Source: Bacteroidota bacterium
Lineage (GTDB): Bacteria > Bacteroidota > Bacteroidia > Cytophagales > Cyclobacteriaceae
Length of the DNA stretch: 64,000 bases
Assembly (NCBI GenBank): GCA_018267285.1
Contig: JAFDYU010000017.1
Span: forward strand, 19,948-83,947
Direction: 5' to 3'
Notes under the pieces: model-generated
Database searches by the model: none
What the model was told of the DNA's origin: nothing
What the model saw: the letters and a program-made list of their open reading frames with translations, nothing else
Position numbers and translations under genes: made by a program
Part shown: positions 44,351 to 53,284 of the stretch, piece after piece
Numbering within the stretch: the stretch's first letter is position 1
Layout: every line of letters begins with the position of its first letter

Positions 44351-45268
44351 ATGAAAGCAGCAATTATTGATCTGGGCACGAACACCTTTCATTTACTGGT
44401 AGCCGATATCGATAAAAATGATTACCGAATTATTTTAGAAGAAAGAATTGCCGTGCGCTTGGGTGCGGGAGGAATAAATCAAAATATAATTTTAGAAGAC
44501 GGAATGCAGCGAGCTGTCGAAGCACTTCAGATATTCAAAGAGAAAATTGATGAGCATAAAATAAAAAATGTCTTTGCCTTTGGCACAAGTGCCCTTCGCA
44601 ATGCCACCAACTCATCCGAAGTTATTTCAAAAATAAAAGCAACAACAGGCATTGATGTAAAAATAATCTCGGGAGACGAAGAGGCTCTGTACATTTACGA
44701 GGGTGTTAAACTTGCCCTCAATCTAAAATCCGAGAAACATTTAATCATGGATATAGGTGGTGGAAGTGTGGAGTTTATCATTGGGAATGGCTACGAAATT
44801 TTCTGGAAACAAAGTATTGAAATAGGTGCACAGCGTTTGTTGGAAAATTTTCAAAAACATGACCCTATTTTGAAATCAGAAATCGAAACGCTAAATGATT
44901 ATTTTAACAGCCAACTCCAGACTTTGTTCGATGCCGTGCGCGTTCACGCTCCTGGAATACTGGCCGGTGCTTCGGGTTCGTTTGATACGTTAAGCGACAT
45001 CCATCACCTAAAAGAACGAATCCCTAAACAAAATTTACCCGAAACCGAATTGACCATAGAAGGTTTTGAGAAGATATTTTTAGAAATCATTTCGAAAAAT
45101 CGGACCGATCGAATGCAAATCCCGGGCATGATTGAGTTGCGTGTCGATATGATTGTAGTTTCTTCTTGCCTGATTAAATTCATCTTAGACAAATGCAGAC
45201 TTAAACAAATCAGGGTATCATCGTATTCTTTGAAGGAAGGTGTATTGGCCTCGTTGATGAGAATTTAA
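44351..45268 (+). CDS. Ppx/GppA-family exopolyphosphatase
   Basis: A 305-residue phosphatase of the actin-like ATPase fold. The phosphate-1 loop is MKAAIIDLGTNTFHLLV, the catalytic glutamate lies in GDEEALYIYEG, and phosphate-2 is MDIGGGSVEFIIG; AGASGSFDTL is the adenosine-side loop. It degrades polyphosphate or pppGpp. It is the short two-domain form, without the C-terminal HD domain. The ATG at 44351 starts exactly at the domain; an in-frame extension of 41 codons runs through the heptamer repeat and is not credible. The end overlaps the convergent porin gene by 4 bases. Confidence 0.9.
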   Translation: MKAAIIDLGTNTFHLLVADIDKNDYRIILEERIAVRLGAGGINQNIILEDGMQRAVEALQIFKEKIDEHKIKNVFAFGTSALRNATNSSEVISKIKATTGIDVKIISGDEEALYIYEGVKLALNLKSEKHLIMDIGGGSVEFIIGNGYEIFWKQSIEIGAQRLLENFQKHDPILKSEIETLNDYFNSQLQTLFDAVRVHAPGILAGASGSFDTLSDIHHLKERIPKQNLPETELTIEGFEKIFLEIISKNRTDRMQIPGMIELRVDMIVVSSCLIKFILDKCRLKQIRVSSYSLKEGVLASLMRI

Positions 45269-46404
45269 AACCAAGCGGTAAGGCTAGCGATTAATTCGGT
45301 GTTTGTTTGAATCGGCTTTAGATTAGAGTCTAAATAAACCGCCCCAGGCGAAATAAACTGTCGTGCTTCTACACGGAGCAGAGCCTTTGGGTTGGGCGAA
45401 TAATTTAAACACAAACCTGTGGTGTATGTTTCGAAGCCAAGCCCACCCGATTGTGTGTGCACGAATACCCCTTGCTGATCGGTAAAGTATTCTACCCTTC
45501 CCGAAAGCGAAAGGACATCGCTGAAATGATAACGACCGATAAAATTGGCAGTGGCCCACGTTGCATCATTTTGGCCAGCGCGGTTTTGAATGCCCACATA
45601 AATACAAGAAGTAGCGTCAAATTTTTTGGAAGCCTGAAATATCCAATACACATCCGAAAAATACCGTGTTCGATATTCCGGGTGGATGGCAGACCGTTCA
45701 TCGCCCACATACACATCCCAGTTAAACAACATTCGTGTATTGGGCCTTACCTCAAGTTGAGTACCGATTGATTTGCCGCTGTTGTTGTCTTGAATCACTT
45801 GCCAACCGTTCAGTAAAAAAAGTGTAGCGGTAATTTGTTTGTTTACAGGTACGGTGAGGCGAGCTCCCGAAAGATAGTAGGGCGCATTTTGCGCGGACAA
45901 GGAGCGTGTGTACATCAGGTGGTCTTTCGAAATGGCGCTTTCGTTAGTATAGGGCGAACCGAATACTCCTACATCAAACCAGATATTTCTTCGGGCAGAC
46001 AGCCGCACGCCCACATTACCTTCAACTATATTTTTAAGCGATCCTCTTTCATTGGCGTAGTTGGCATTCACATAAGTGCCAAAGCCCGGCACAAGTCTCG
46101 CTCTCATGTTTGAAGACTTATACCTTACATCAATGTAAGCAAGATTGATATTGGTTTCGTTCAACTGTGAGTTCGTTACAAAAAAAGGATCGGTATTGTT
46201 TGGCGTTTTGTTAACTGAATAATTGTAGTACGTATCAACGTATCCGCCAATACCCAGATGACCGATAACCGTTGCGGTAAGCGTATCCATGGTGGCGGTA
46301 TTTACTACTTGTGCCAATCCTTGAAATACTACAAAATTAAAAAACACTAAAGAGGCACTGCGCAACAGCCATAAGCATACCCGATGGTTACCAAAAAATT
46401 TCAT
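45265..46404 (-). CDS. Porin-like outer-membrane beta-barrel (BBP2/OmpL-like)
   Basis: A 379-residue protein with an N-terminal signal peptide (cleavage likely after GLAQ, near residue 31). The mature part alternates amphipathic beta strands (GGYVDTYYNYSVNK, ATLFLLNGWQVIQD, GRVEYFTDQQGVFVHT) and ends with phenylalanine (LIASLTAWF), the outer-membrane insertion signal. It matches the family of putative beta-barrel porins 2. Substrate unknown. It overlaps the ppx stop by 4 bases and follows the propeller sensor gene on the same strand by 54 bases. Confidence 0.8.
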   Translation of the reverse strand: MKFFGNHRVCLWLLRSASLVFFNFVVFQGLAQVVNTATMDTLTATVIGHLGIGGYVDTYYNYSVNKTPNNTDPFFVTNSQLNETNINLAYIDVRYKSSNMRARLVPGFGTYVNANYANERGSLKNIVEGNVGVRLSARRNIWFDVGVFGSPYTNESAISKDHLMYTRSLSAQNAPYYLSGARLTVPVNKQITATLFLLNGWQVIQDNNSGKSIGTQLEVRPNTRMLFNWDVYVGDERSAIHPEYRTRYFSDVYWIFQASKKFDATSCIYVGIQNRAGQNDATWATANFIGRYHFSDVLSLSGRVEYFTDQQGVFVHTQSGGLGFETYTTGLCLNYSPNPKALLRVEARQFISPGAVYLDSNLKPIQTNTELIASLTAWF

Positions 46405-46458
46405 TTAAAGGAGAAAGATGTTGCTGTGAGGGATTAAGCCTATCGCGAAAATATCTCT

Positions 46459-49053
46459 TTAAATGGTATTACCAAAATCGCCACGCTCGATGGCTTCTGT
46501 TATAGACGTAACTACCGTGTCCAGTTTTTTTGCCGATTCTTTCAAATGCTCGAGGTACACGCGTTCGTCTTCTTTCAGTTCCAGTTTCTGCATCAGGTTG
46601 ATTAGTCCCAGAATGCTGGCTACCGGGGCACGGAGTTGATGCGCGTTGATAAAAGCATATTCTTCGAGAGCCTTGTTTTTGTGTTCGAGCTCGCGTGTAC
46701 GCTCATGTACCAGCGCTTCAAGGTTTTCGTTTATACCTTTGATCTCCTCCGCCTGTGCCTGTATCTCATGGGTTTTCATTTCAATTTCGTGAGTTCGTTC
46801 GCGCACCTTGGCTTCCAATTTCTTTTTGTCAGCGATCAGTTGACGTTGTCTTAAAAAAACAAAAAAGTATGCGCTTAGCGCAACAGCTACAGTTATCAAT
46901 ATATAAAACAAGTTGGTTCGCCAAAAAGGCGGACGTATCACAAAATTGATTTTCGTTTCGGTATATCCTGTGAAAACATTGGTATCCGAAGCCCTCAAGG
47001 TGAATGTATATTCTCCGGGCAGGAGTTTGGAATACGAAACAGAGCGATCGCGCGTGATGATCCGGTCGTTATCGTAATTTTCCATTTGATAAGAAAAATT
47101 CAGTGCTTCCGTATTTTGATACCAAAAACCGGTAAAATCGATCTTAATATTATTTTCATCGTATTTCAATCGGTCATTTTGCGAAAGGTCTATGGTGCGG
47201 TCGTTTACCTTTATGCTGTTAATCCATGGCTGCGGTAATTCTTGAGTAGCTTTTAGAACATTGTATATTAAAATGCCTTTGTTTGTGCCGATATAAATTT
47301 CGCCTCCTTTCCCCTTGGCTACGGCATTCAAATTGGCAACTCCATGTCTCATTTCGTACTGCTCATCTAAAAAGTGAAATGATTTTTTGTCCGTGTCAAA
47401 AAAATCTATGCCCTGCTCGTGAGCGGCAATCATTCTGTTTTTTGAGTCTATGCTAAAAACATTTATGGTAGAGCTGTGCAAGCGCTGCTGGTCGGCAAAT
47501 GGATGAAACTGTTTTCCATCGAAAACAAAAAGACCTGCCCCTTGCGTGTTGGCCCAAATTCGGTGTTGGGCATCTTCGGCAAGCCCGAAAATAACATTGT
47601 TGTCCAGGTTTTCGGTAAAATGATGAAAACCATTGGCATCCAGCATATCGACCCCACTGCGGTCGGTGGCAAACCACACCCTGTCTTTGCTGTCTACAAA
47701 TACTTGGTAAATGTAATCGGTGGAAAGGCCATTCTGAGCGCTAAAATTCTTTATCGAAAAATTTTCATTTGTATTTATTTGCACGGCACCGCCCAACGTG
47801 GCAAGCCATATATTTTTTCCTTTGCCTGAAATATTGAGCACACTTCCGTTTCTAAGCTCTTTGCTAAATAATTTTAGACTTCCGTTGTTAGGATCTATGC
47901 GCAGCACACCTTCGCCATACAAGCCGGCCCAAACAAACCCACCTTCATCAGTATAGAGGCTGATTACACTTTTAGTAGCAAACAAAGTTCCGGCCAGAGG
48001 TGACGTTGATTTTTCTTCGTCAGATTTTTTTTTGAACAATGTTTTTCCATCCGAATACCAAATGTTGTTACTGCGATCGATGGTGAGTGCAATTACATTT
48101 TCATCGGATTCGATCCATTGGATTTGTTTGCCCAATGTGCGTTGCACACCTTTTGGAGAGCCGAGCCAAATGTTTCCTTCGGCATCGTGAAGCAGCGCCC
48201 CTGTTCCGTTGTCGGATTGTTTTTTAACCTTGTTGTTGTTAAGGTCGATCGTCAACAGATTGTGGGATGAGGCTACCCACAACCAATCGTCTGCCAATAA
48301 AAAATCAGAAATACTGCCGTAACTCCATGTTCCTTTGTACAGAGGCGTGAATTTATTTGGGGCATCATACTGAAAGAGACCTGCATCTTCGGTGGCTATA
48401 TACGTTTTGTCATCCGCTTGTATAATTTTTTTTACGATGTTATCGGGTAGGCCGTTGGAATAATTAATGATTTTTATCTCAACAGAATTTTTTGTTCGGG
48501 TGCATACGGCCATGCCCGCATCGGTGCCTACCCATATATTTCCATTTTTATCTTCCTCAAGATCGTAACAAAAAAGATCGGGCAAGCCATCTATATCATC
48601 GAGCCTGTAGAGACGATTGTTGTAATAATAGTACGTGCCATCGCTTTGCGTAGCAAACCACAACACGCCTTGTTTGTCGAACAAAATATCTGAAATGGGT
48701 TGACTCGGCATCCCTTCGGCCGGCTTAAAGCTTGTAACTGTATTTTTTTGTACGATAGAAATTTTCCCATTTTGCATACCTGCCCAAATCCTACCCAGTG
48801 AGTCTACGGCCAGAGCCGTTACATTTTCATCGGGCAAGCTATCGGCAATTCCAAATCTGCGATAATTTTTTCCATCAAACTTAAATAAGCCTTTGTTGGT
48901 GCCAAACCAAATGAATCCCGTTTTATCCTGAATTATTTTATTTATGCGAACTGCTTCATTTTTCTGTAGCAAAAAGTAATCTTGAAAAACTAAGGTTTGT
49001 GCGCTTAAGCCGAACGTGGTGAATACAAGAATTACAAAAATATTTTTTTTCAT
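46459..49053 (-). CDS. Two-component-propeller sensor with HisKA but no ATPase domain
   Basis: An 864-residue membrane protein: signal peptide (MKKNIFVILVFTTFGLSAQ), two seven-bladed propeller units with repeated motifs such as DKTGFIWFGTNKGLFKFDG and SLGRIWAGMQNGKI (about 25-600), a Y_Y_Y domain (about 620-695), one membrane helix near 705-727, a coiled coil, and a HisKA dimerisation helix pair with H in YAFINAHQLRAPVASILGL. It ends right after this helix pair at GDFGNTI; the HATPase domain expected for a hybrid kinase is missing. The stop is in clean sequence with no sign of frameshift. Such HisKA-only forms occur in Bacteroidota; the partner is unknown. Confidence 0.85.
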   Translation of the reverse strand: MKKNIFVILVFTTFGLSAQTLVFQDYFLLQKNEAVRINKIIQDKTGFIWFGTNKGLFKFDGKNYRRFGIADSLPDENVTALAVDSLGRIWAGMQNGKISIVQKNTVTSFKPAEGMPSQPISDILFDKQGVLWFATQSDGTYYYYNNRLYRLDDIDGLPDLFCYDLEEDKNGNIWVGTDAGMAVCTRTKNSVEIKIINYSNGLPDNIVKKIIQADDKTYIATEDAGLFQYDAPNKFTPLYKGTWSYGSISDFLLADDWLWVASSHNLLTIDLNNNKVKKQSDNGTGALLHDAEGNIWLGSPKGVQRTLGKQIQWIESDENVIALTIDRSNNIWYSDGKTLFKKKSDEEKSTSPLAGTLFATKSVISLYTDEGGFVWAGLYGEGVLRIDPNNGSLKLFSKELRNGSVLNISGKGKNIWLATLGGAVQINTNENFSIKNFSAQNGLSTDYIYQVFVDSKDRVWFATDRSGVDMLDANGFHHFTENLDNNVIFGLAEDAQHRIWANTQGAGLFVFDGKQFHPFADQQRLHSSTINVFSIDSKNRMIAAHEQGIDFFDTDKKSFHFLDEQYEMRHGVANLNAVAKGKGGEIYIGTNKGILIYNVLKATQELPQPWINSIKVNDRTIDLSQNDRLKYDENNIKIDFTGFWYQNTEALNFSYQMENYDNDRIITRDRSVSYSKLLPGEYTFTLRASDTNVFTGYTETKINFVIRPPFWRTNLFYILITVAVALSAYFFVFLRQRQLIADKKKLEAKVRERTHEIEMKTHEIQAQAEEIKGINENLEALVHERTRELEHKNKALEEYAFINAHQLRAPVASILGLINLMQKLELKEDERVYLEHLKESAKKLDTVVTSITEAIERGDFGNTI

Positions 49054-49242
49054 ATCACAGCACTTAATAAAATATTAGAGATACCCCCATGTTCGGTAGC
49101 AAGTTTCAGAAATAAAATTGTGTTTGATCAACATATTGTGGTTCTCATCCGAATTAAAAAGTAAGCATTCATTTGCATTAATTTTATTAACTAAGGTATT
49201 GCAACAAGATACAATTTTTTCTGAGTTACCCTATTCAGTTAT

Positions 49243-49250
49243 TATATTTG
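49243..49250 (+). promoter_or_regulatory. TAnnTTTG promoter element for the methyltransferase
   Basis: TATATTTG, 16 bases before ATG 49267; leader about 10 bases. Confidence 0.55.
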
Positions 49251-49266
49251 ACAAACGTATATTTTG

Positions 49267-50022
49267 ATGAATGCAAAAAAACATTGGGACGATATCGCAC
49301 CCTCTTACAACGCTGAGATTTTTGATGTATTCAACAGCGATCGAAAAAAAATATTGAACAAGTATTTTAATAAGTACGCAAACAAAAAACACAGTGCCAT
49401 TGATTTTGGTTGCGGAAACGGAAAAGCATTTCCTTACTTAGCCCCTCGGTTCAAAACCATTATAGGAGTGGACATTTCGCAAGGGCTGCTGAATCAAGCT
49501 AAGGAATTGCCCTACAAAAATATTGTACTGAAGCAGGCCGACCTCACGCGTTCTGCCCGCTTGCCTCAGACCGATTTTATTTTTTGCTGCAACGTAGCCA
49601 TCCTTTCAACTGTGGAGGGCAACCTCGCGTTATTAAAAAACATAAGCAAAGCTTTGAAAAACAGTGGCAGCGCTTTGATCGTTATCCCCTCGCTTGAGTC
49701 TATGATTTTTTCAGCCTGGCGTATGATTGACTGGTATCAAAAAGAAAAGGTGAAACCCGAAAAAATCGATCGTTCAGAGTTTTCGGGGTTCACCAATGCG
49801 CAAACAGATATTCTTCAAGGACTTGTTTCCATAGATGGCGTTACAACCAAGCACTATACCAGCCAAGAAATTGAAATCATTTTTCCGCGCTGTGGCCTTC
49901 AGGTTTCTGTCGTAGACAAAATTGAATACGACTGGTCTTCTGAGTTTGCTTCCCCACCACGATGGATGACTGAACCTTACCCGTGGGATTGGCTGGTGTC
50001 GTGCTCAAAACTTAGTAGTTAG
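49267..50022 (+). CDS. Class I SAM-dependent methyltransferase
   Basis: A 251-residue enzyme with a Rossmann-like core: SAIDFGCGNGKAFPYLAPRF (motif I), IIGVDIS (acidic end of strand 2), QADLTRSARLPQTDFIFCCNVAILS, and GSALIVIPSLES. It resembles small-molecule or lipid methyltransferases of the Methyltransf_11/25 type; the substrate is unknown. The ATG at 49267 is used; the TTG one codon before is possible. It overlaps the stop of the convergent HMA-DUF4396 gene by 4 bases. Confidence 0.88.
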   Translation: MNAKKHWDDIAPSYNAEIFDVFNSDRKKILNKYFNKYANKKHSAIDFGCGNGKAFPYLAPRFKTIIGVDISQGLLNQAKELPYKNIVLKQADLTRSARLPQTDFIFCCNVAILSTVEGNLALLKNISKALKNSGSALIVIPSLESMIFSAWRMIDWYQKEKVKPEKIDRSEFSGFTNAQTDILQGLVSIDGVTTKHYTSQEIEIIFPRCGLQVSVVDKIEYDWSSEFASPPRWMTEPYPWDWLVSCSKLSS

Positions 50023-50711
50023 TGACACGCTTTATTGTATTTTTTCAGTTTGTAATAGTTGTACGGAAGGGGAGCCAAAAAGCCCGCTACCATAGCTACA
50101 ACTAAAGCTATCCAATACATGGGGTTGCCAAAAGCGGCTTTACCTCCTGTCATCATAAAGTCGGTGGTGTTCATCACCAACTCCATGGCGATCATTGAAA
50201 TAAACGACATGGCAAATGCAGTTTGAAGCGCGAACTTCCAGCTAAAATTTTCTCGCGTTTTTAATAATATGGTTTCCAACATCACTGAGGTAATCAGTCC
50301 GGAGATGGTGGCCAACACCATTTGCATACCCATTGAAGTATGCGGGTAAAATTTTTGCAAAAAAATAACCATGGCAAAATCACCGATAGAGCACCCTACT
50401 AAACAATTTAGCGTGTTGAGAGCGGCCCGTTGCCATACTTGCGTGTCGTTCCAAAAAGGATTTGCTGAAGTCATTTTATTCTCGGGCGGAGTGGATCTGG
50501 GATTCCATTCGGAAATTTGGTAGGCCGGGTTATGAACCAACGATTGCTGAAGTTGTGCGAGAGGCACGTGATGCGACATCGTTACCTCAGCAGTACCATT
50601 ACCAAGGTCGATATTTACTTGTTCAACATTAGCCACCGAGGCTAATTTTTTTTCTACGGTAGCCGCACAACCACTGCAGGTCATGCCGCTTACGGAATAG
50701 GTGTGTTTCAT
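50019..50711 (-). CDS. HMA-domain plus DUF4396 membrane protein
   Basis: A 230-residue protein. Residues 1-70 are a heavy-metal-associated domain with GMTCSGCAATVEK (C12, C15), as in copper ATPases. After a Pro-rich linker (about 72-85) follows a DUF4396-type membrane domain with four helices (LNCLVGCSIGDFAMVIFL, MVLATISGLITSVMLETILL, FAMSFISMIAMELVM and YWIALVVAMVAGFLAPLP), with several Met, His and Cys residues that could bind metal. It probably handles copper or a similar soft metal. A promoter and small palindrome lie just upstream, and the HMA-AraC regulator gene is the next one. Confidence 0.85.
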   Translation of the reverse strand: MKHTYSVSGMTCSGCAATVEKKLASVANVEQVNIDLGNGTAEVTMSHHVPLAQLQQSLVHNPAYQISEWNPRSTPPENKMTSANPFWNDTQVWQRAALNTLNCLVGCSIGDFAMVIFLQKFYPHTSMGMQMVLATISGLITSVMLETILLKTRENFSWKFALQTAFAMSFISMIAMELVMNTTDFMMTGGKAAFGNPMYWIALVVAMVAGFLAPLPYNYYKLKKYNKACH

Positions 50712-50732
50712 TTTGTTTCAAAGAATTATGTT

Positions 50733-50740
50733 CAAATATA
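50733..50740 (-). promoter_or_regulatory. TAnnTTTG promoter element for the HMA-DUF4396 gene
   Basis: TATATTTG on the minus strand, 22 bases before ATG 50711. The palindrome 50739-50750 abuts it on the upstream side. Confidence 0.6.
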
Positions 50741-50750
50741 CGCTGGCGTA
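50739..50750. promoter_or_regulatory. Short palindrome in the HMA-DUF4396 promoter
   Basis: TACGC and GCGTA arms with a 2-base spacer, placed between the -7 element and the -33 region, where an activator or metal sensor would act. Only 5-bp arms, so a tentative call. Confidence 0.4.
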
Positions 50751-50784
50751 CCTACCCCGGTTGTTACAAAATTTTGGGTAAGAT

Positions 50785-51345
50785 TTATAATTTATCGATT
50801 GCCACTCGTTTTTGAGAACTGATGGCTTTGAAATGCTTGGGCGATAGCCCGGTTATTTTTTTAAATTGGTTGGAGAGGTGGGCTATACTGCTATAGTTCA
50901 GTTCATCTGCAATTTGACCGAGCGTAAGTTCATCGTACACAAGAAGCTCTTTAGCTAATTCTATTTTCTGCCGGATAAGATATTGTTCAATGGTGGTGCT
51001 CTCTGTTTCGGAAAACAACTTGCTGAGTGAAGCATAATCTTTATTTAGTGCATCGGCCAGATAGGCTGAGAATTTCATTTTGCGATTGAGCGGCTTTTTT
51101 CCTCGCACCCAGTTAAGAATATTTTTCTTGATTTTATTCACCGTTTGAGCGGCACGGGTTTCGAGAAGTTCAAAACCTATTTTTTCAAGTTCGGTTTTAA
51201 CTAAAAATATTTTTGCTTCAGAGATTTCCGCATCGACTTCTCCCAACTCAACAGAATTGTAACTGATGTCAAGACCCCGAAGTGTTTCTTTTACCGCAGC
51301 GATGCAGCGATCGCACACCATATTTTTAATCAAGAGTTTAGCCAT
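50785..51345 (-). CDS. AraC-family regulator with N-terminal HMA-like domain
   Basis: A 186-residue regulator. Residues 1-75 look like a heavy-metal-associated fold (LLIKNMVCDRCIAAVKETL, C11 and C14); residues about 95-180 are an AraC HTH pair (LGQIADELNYSSIAHLSNQFKKITGLSPKHFK). The layout suggests a soft-metal sensor that binds metal through CxxC and activates nearby genes. ATG 51345 is chosen (MAKLLIKNM); an ATG five codons earlier would add MVVVA. The next gene downstream codes for the HMA-DUF4396 protein, a likely target. No gene of a copper ATPase is in the window. Confidence 0.82.
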   Translation of the reverse strand: MAKLLIKNMVCDRCIAAVKETLRGLDISYNSVELGEVDAEISEAKIFLVKTELEKIGFELLETRAAQTVNKIKKNILNWVRGKKPLNRKMKFSAYLADALNKDYASLSKLFSETESTTIEQYLIRQKIELAKELLVYDELTLGQIADELNYSSIAHLSNQFKKITGLSPKHFKAISSQKRVAIDKL

Positions 51346-51399
51346 AGCAACAACAACCATTTTCAGTACAAGAAAGTTGCCGCAAACTACCGGAAGCTT

Positions 51400-51936
51400 T
51401 CATAGTGTTAGCCGAAACCCAAAAACAGTGAAATCACTTTCTAAAAAATCTAACTCTTGCGATCGAACAAACCCCAAGCGTTCGTACAAAGGCCAGGCTG
51501 CCTGCATTACCTTAGTTGAATGAAGGATTAACTGTGAACGCTTTTTTTCTCTAGATTTCCGGATGCACTCGTTTATCAATAATTTACCAATGCCTTGTTG
51601 CTGAACCTGTTTACCAACTGCCAACAATCTAAACCCAGCGGCATTTTTTTCTTTTGTAGCTATACCTCCCGAGCCATAATATTTTATATCGCCAAAATAA
51701 ACGACCCCGCCTAAAATAGTCTTATCTGAGTTAACCGATACTATAAGCTCAACTTCGGGTTTAGCTGCCAAATCTCCAATGTTAGCCATAAGCTTGTAAT
51801 ATTCAGGATGTTCATCTGGCTTTGGAAACCCCTCTAACTGTGAATAAACACTTACTATAAGTTGCCCCAATGTTTTATATTCTGCGGGATGGGCTACGCG
51901 AATTGCGAACGGATCCCTCGCATCATTACTTTTCAT
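51400..51936 (-). CDS. GNAT-family N-acetyltransferase
   Basis: A 178-residue acyltransferase with the acetyl-CoA motif A as FRLLAVGKQVQQQGIGKLLINECIRKS (about 106-132) and a final ALPLYERLGF-like strand (AAWPLYERLGFVRSQELDF). The substrate is unknown. It starts 8 bases after the stop of the T9SS protein gene and may be cotranscribed with it. Followed by the HMA-AraC regulator after 54 bases. Confidence 0.88.
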   Translation of the reverse strand: MKSNDARDPFAIRVAHPAEYKTLGQLIVSVYSQLEGFPKPDEHPEYYKLMANIGDLAAKPEVELIVSVNSDKTILGGVVYFGDIKYYGSGGIATKEKNAAGFRLLAVGKQVQQQGIGKLLINECIRKSREKKRSQLILHSTKVMQAAWPLYERLGFVRSQELDFLESDFTVFGFRLTL

Positions 51937-51944
51937 GCATTGGG

Positions 51945-53225
51945 TTAATTTTTTATTTTCAGCAGCCGTTTTGCTAAAAAATGTTCGTGGGTTAGCGCTT
52001 GAACGATGTACTCTCCGGTCGGGAGTTTTTCCACTTCAATCTTGTAATCATGAACACCTTTGCCGGCATAGCCGTTGTACATTTCTTTAACGGTACTGCC
52101 ATTTATGTCGAGCAAACTTATCACCACATGAGTGTCCATACCCAATGTAAGCCGTGCGGTGGTTTGGTGGCCGGCCGGGTTAGGGAAAATTTCGAGCGAA
52201 TGAGCATCGACAGACGGTTCGGTTGCTTCAACTTCTGTAATCACCCCTTTTTTAAATTGAAAAATAGTTGTGCCCGAAACATATCCGAAATCGCTGCGCA
52301 GAAAAAAGAAACGATTGAGATTGGCAAACTTGTTGATCAACTTCCAGGTTAATCCGCCATCGTTGGTTTCGTACATGCCCGTGCTCCATCCACCTATCCA
52401 TCCGCGGTTGGCGGTGGCAAACCCAAGACCTTGCAAGTCGATGTTCTTACCTATTTTGGCCTCCATCAATTTCCAGCTTCGTCCACCATCGGTAGATTTT
52501 AAGAAATGGGTTGAGTTAGATGTGGGCACATCTTGAATTGTTACTTCTTCAATAGCCACATAACCAACCGAGGCTGTAGGAAAGTGCCACTTCCATCCCC
52601 ACCCCGATGGCATGTTGCCTGTGGGCGTAAGGTCGGTCCAGGTGTTACCTTTGTCGGCCGATCTCAAAATAACAAGTTTGTTTGTTGCCGATATGCCGCT
52701 CACAAAAACGGTGTCGGCTGATTTGTACCAAACATCCACAAGACCTTGGGCATAATCAACCATGTCGGTATAGCTCCAGGTTTTTCCCCGATCAAAAGAT
52801 CGCACTACACAAGCCGAACCAAAATAAGCACCAACCATAATTACCGCGTCTCCCAGATGGCTGATACCGCATATTCCCGGCACGGTAAACGATTGTGCGG
52901 TGTCTATACGCACCCAGGTTTTTCCGGCATTGGTGGTTTTGTAATAGGCCGCATCTACCGAGCCGGCAAACCCGGTGCTGTCATCGATAAACTCGATAGA
53001 CCGCATGTATTGATCGGTGATAAACTGCAATGTCCAGGGATTGTTTTTGCCGTTTGATTTATAGATGCGTCCGTCTCCGTCCACGGCCCAACCGATAGAG
53101 TCGTTGATATAATAAATATCGTCAAACCGATATTTGTAGGTAGGCGCATTTTTTACGGTTGTCCACTCTTGGGCAAACAAATGATGAATACTAAAGACAA
53201 AAAGTAGTGTGAGGAATATCTTCAT
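51945..53225 (-). CDS. Secreted beta-propeller protein with T9SS type A sorting domain
   Basis: A 426-residue protein with signal peptide (MKIFLTLLFVFSIHHLFAQ). The middle (about 25-330) is a BNR/YCF48-type propeller (TTNAGKTWVRI, SADKGNTWTDL, STDGGRSWKLM, TNDGGLTWKLI). Residues about 345-426 form a Por secretion system C-terminal domain (LEIFPNPAGHQTTARLTL, VVISLLDINGSTVKEM, PTGEYIVQALTHEHFLAKRLLKI). So it is exported by the type IX system to the surface. Ligand unknown. Promoter at 53245-53252. Confidence 0.88.
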   Translation of the reverse strand: MKIFLTLLFVFSIHHLFAQEWTTVKNAPTYKYRFDDIYYINDSIGWAVDGDGRIYKSNGKNNPWTLQFITDQYMRSIEFIDDSTGFAGSVDAAYYKTTNAGKTWVRIDTAQSFTVPGICGISHLGDAVIMVGAYFGSACVVRSFDRGKTWSYTDMVDYAQGLVDVWYKSADTVFVSGISATNKLVILRSADKGNTWTDLTPTGNMPSGWGWKWHFPTASVGYVAIEEVTIQDVPTSNSTHFLKSTDGGRSWKLMEAKIGKNIDLQGLGFATANRGWIGGWSTGMYETNDGGLTWKLINKFANLNRFFFLRSDFGYVSGTTIFQFKKGVITEVEATEPSVDAHSLEIFPNPAGHQTTARLTLGMDTHVVISLLDINGSTVKEMYNGYAGKGVHDYKIEVEKLPTGEYIVQALTHEHFLAKRLLKIKN

Positions 53226-53244
53226 TAGAGTAGGGTTTGTTTAT

Positions 53245-53252
53245 CAAAACTA
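53245..53252 (-). promoter_or_regulatory. TAnnTTTG promoter element for the T9SS protein gene
   Basis: TAGTTTTG on the minus strand, 19 bases before ATG 53225; leader of about 14 bases. Confidence 0.55.
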
Positions 53253-53284
53253 AAGAAAATAAGTTATCGATCACTTGATTAAAG

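Noticed and set aside
49054-49242. A hidden small gene in the gap before the methyltransferase
   Set aside because: No frame longer than a few dozen codons with a plausible start; apart from the promoter element nothing was seen.
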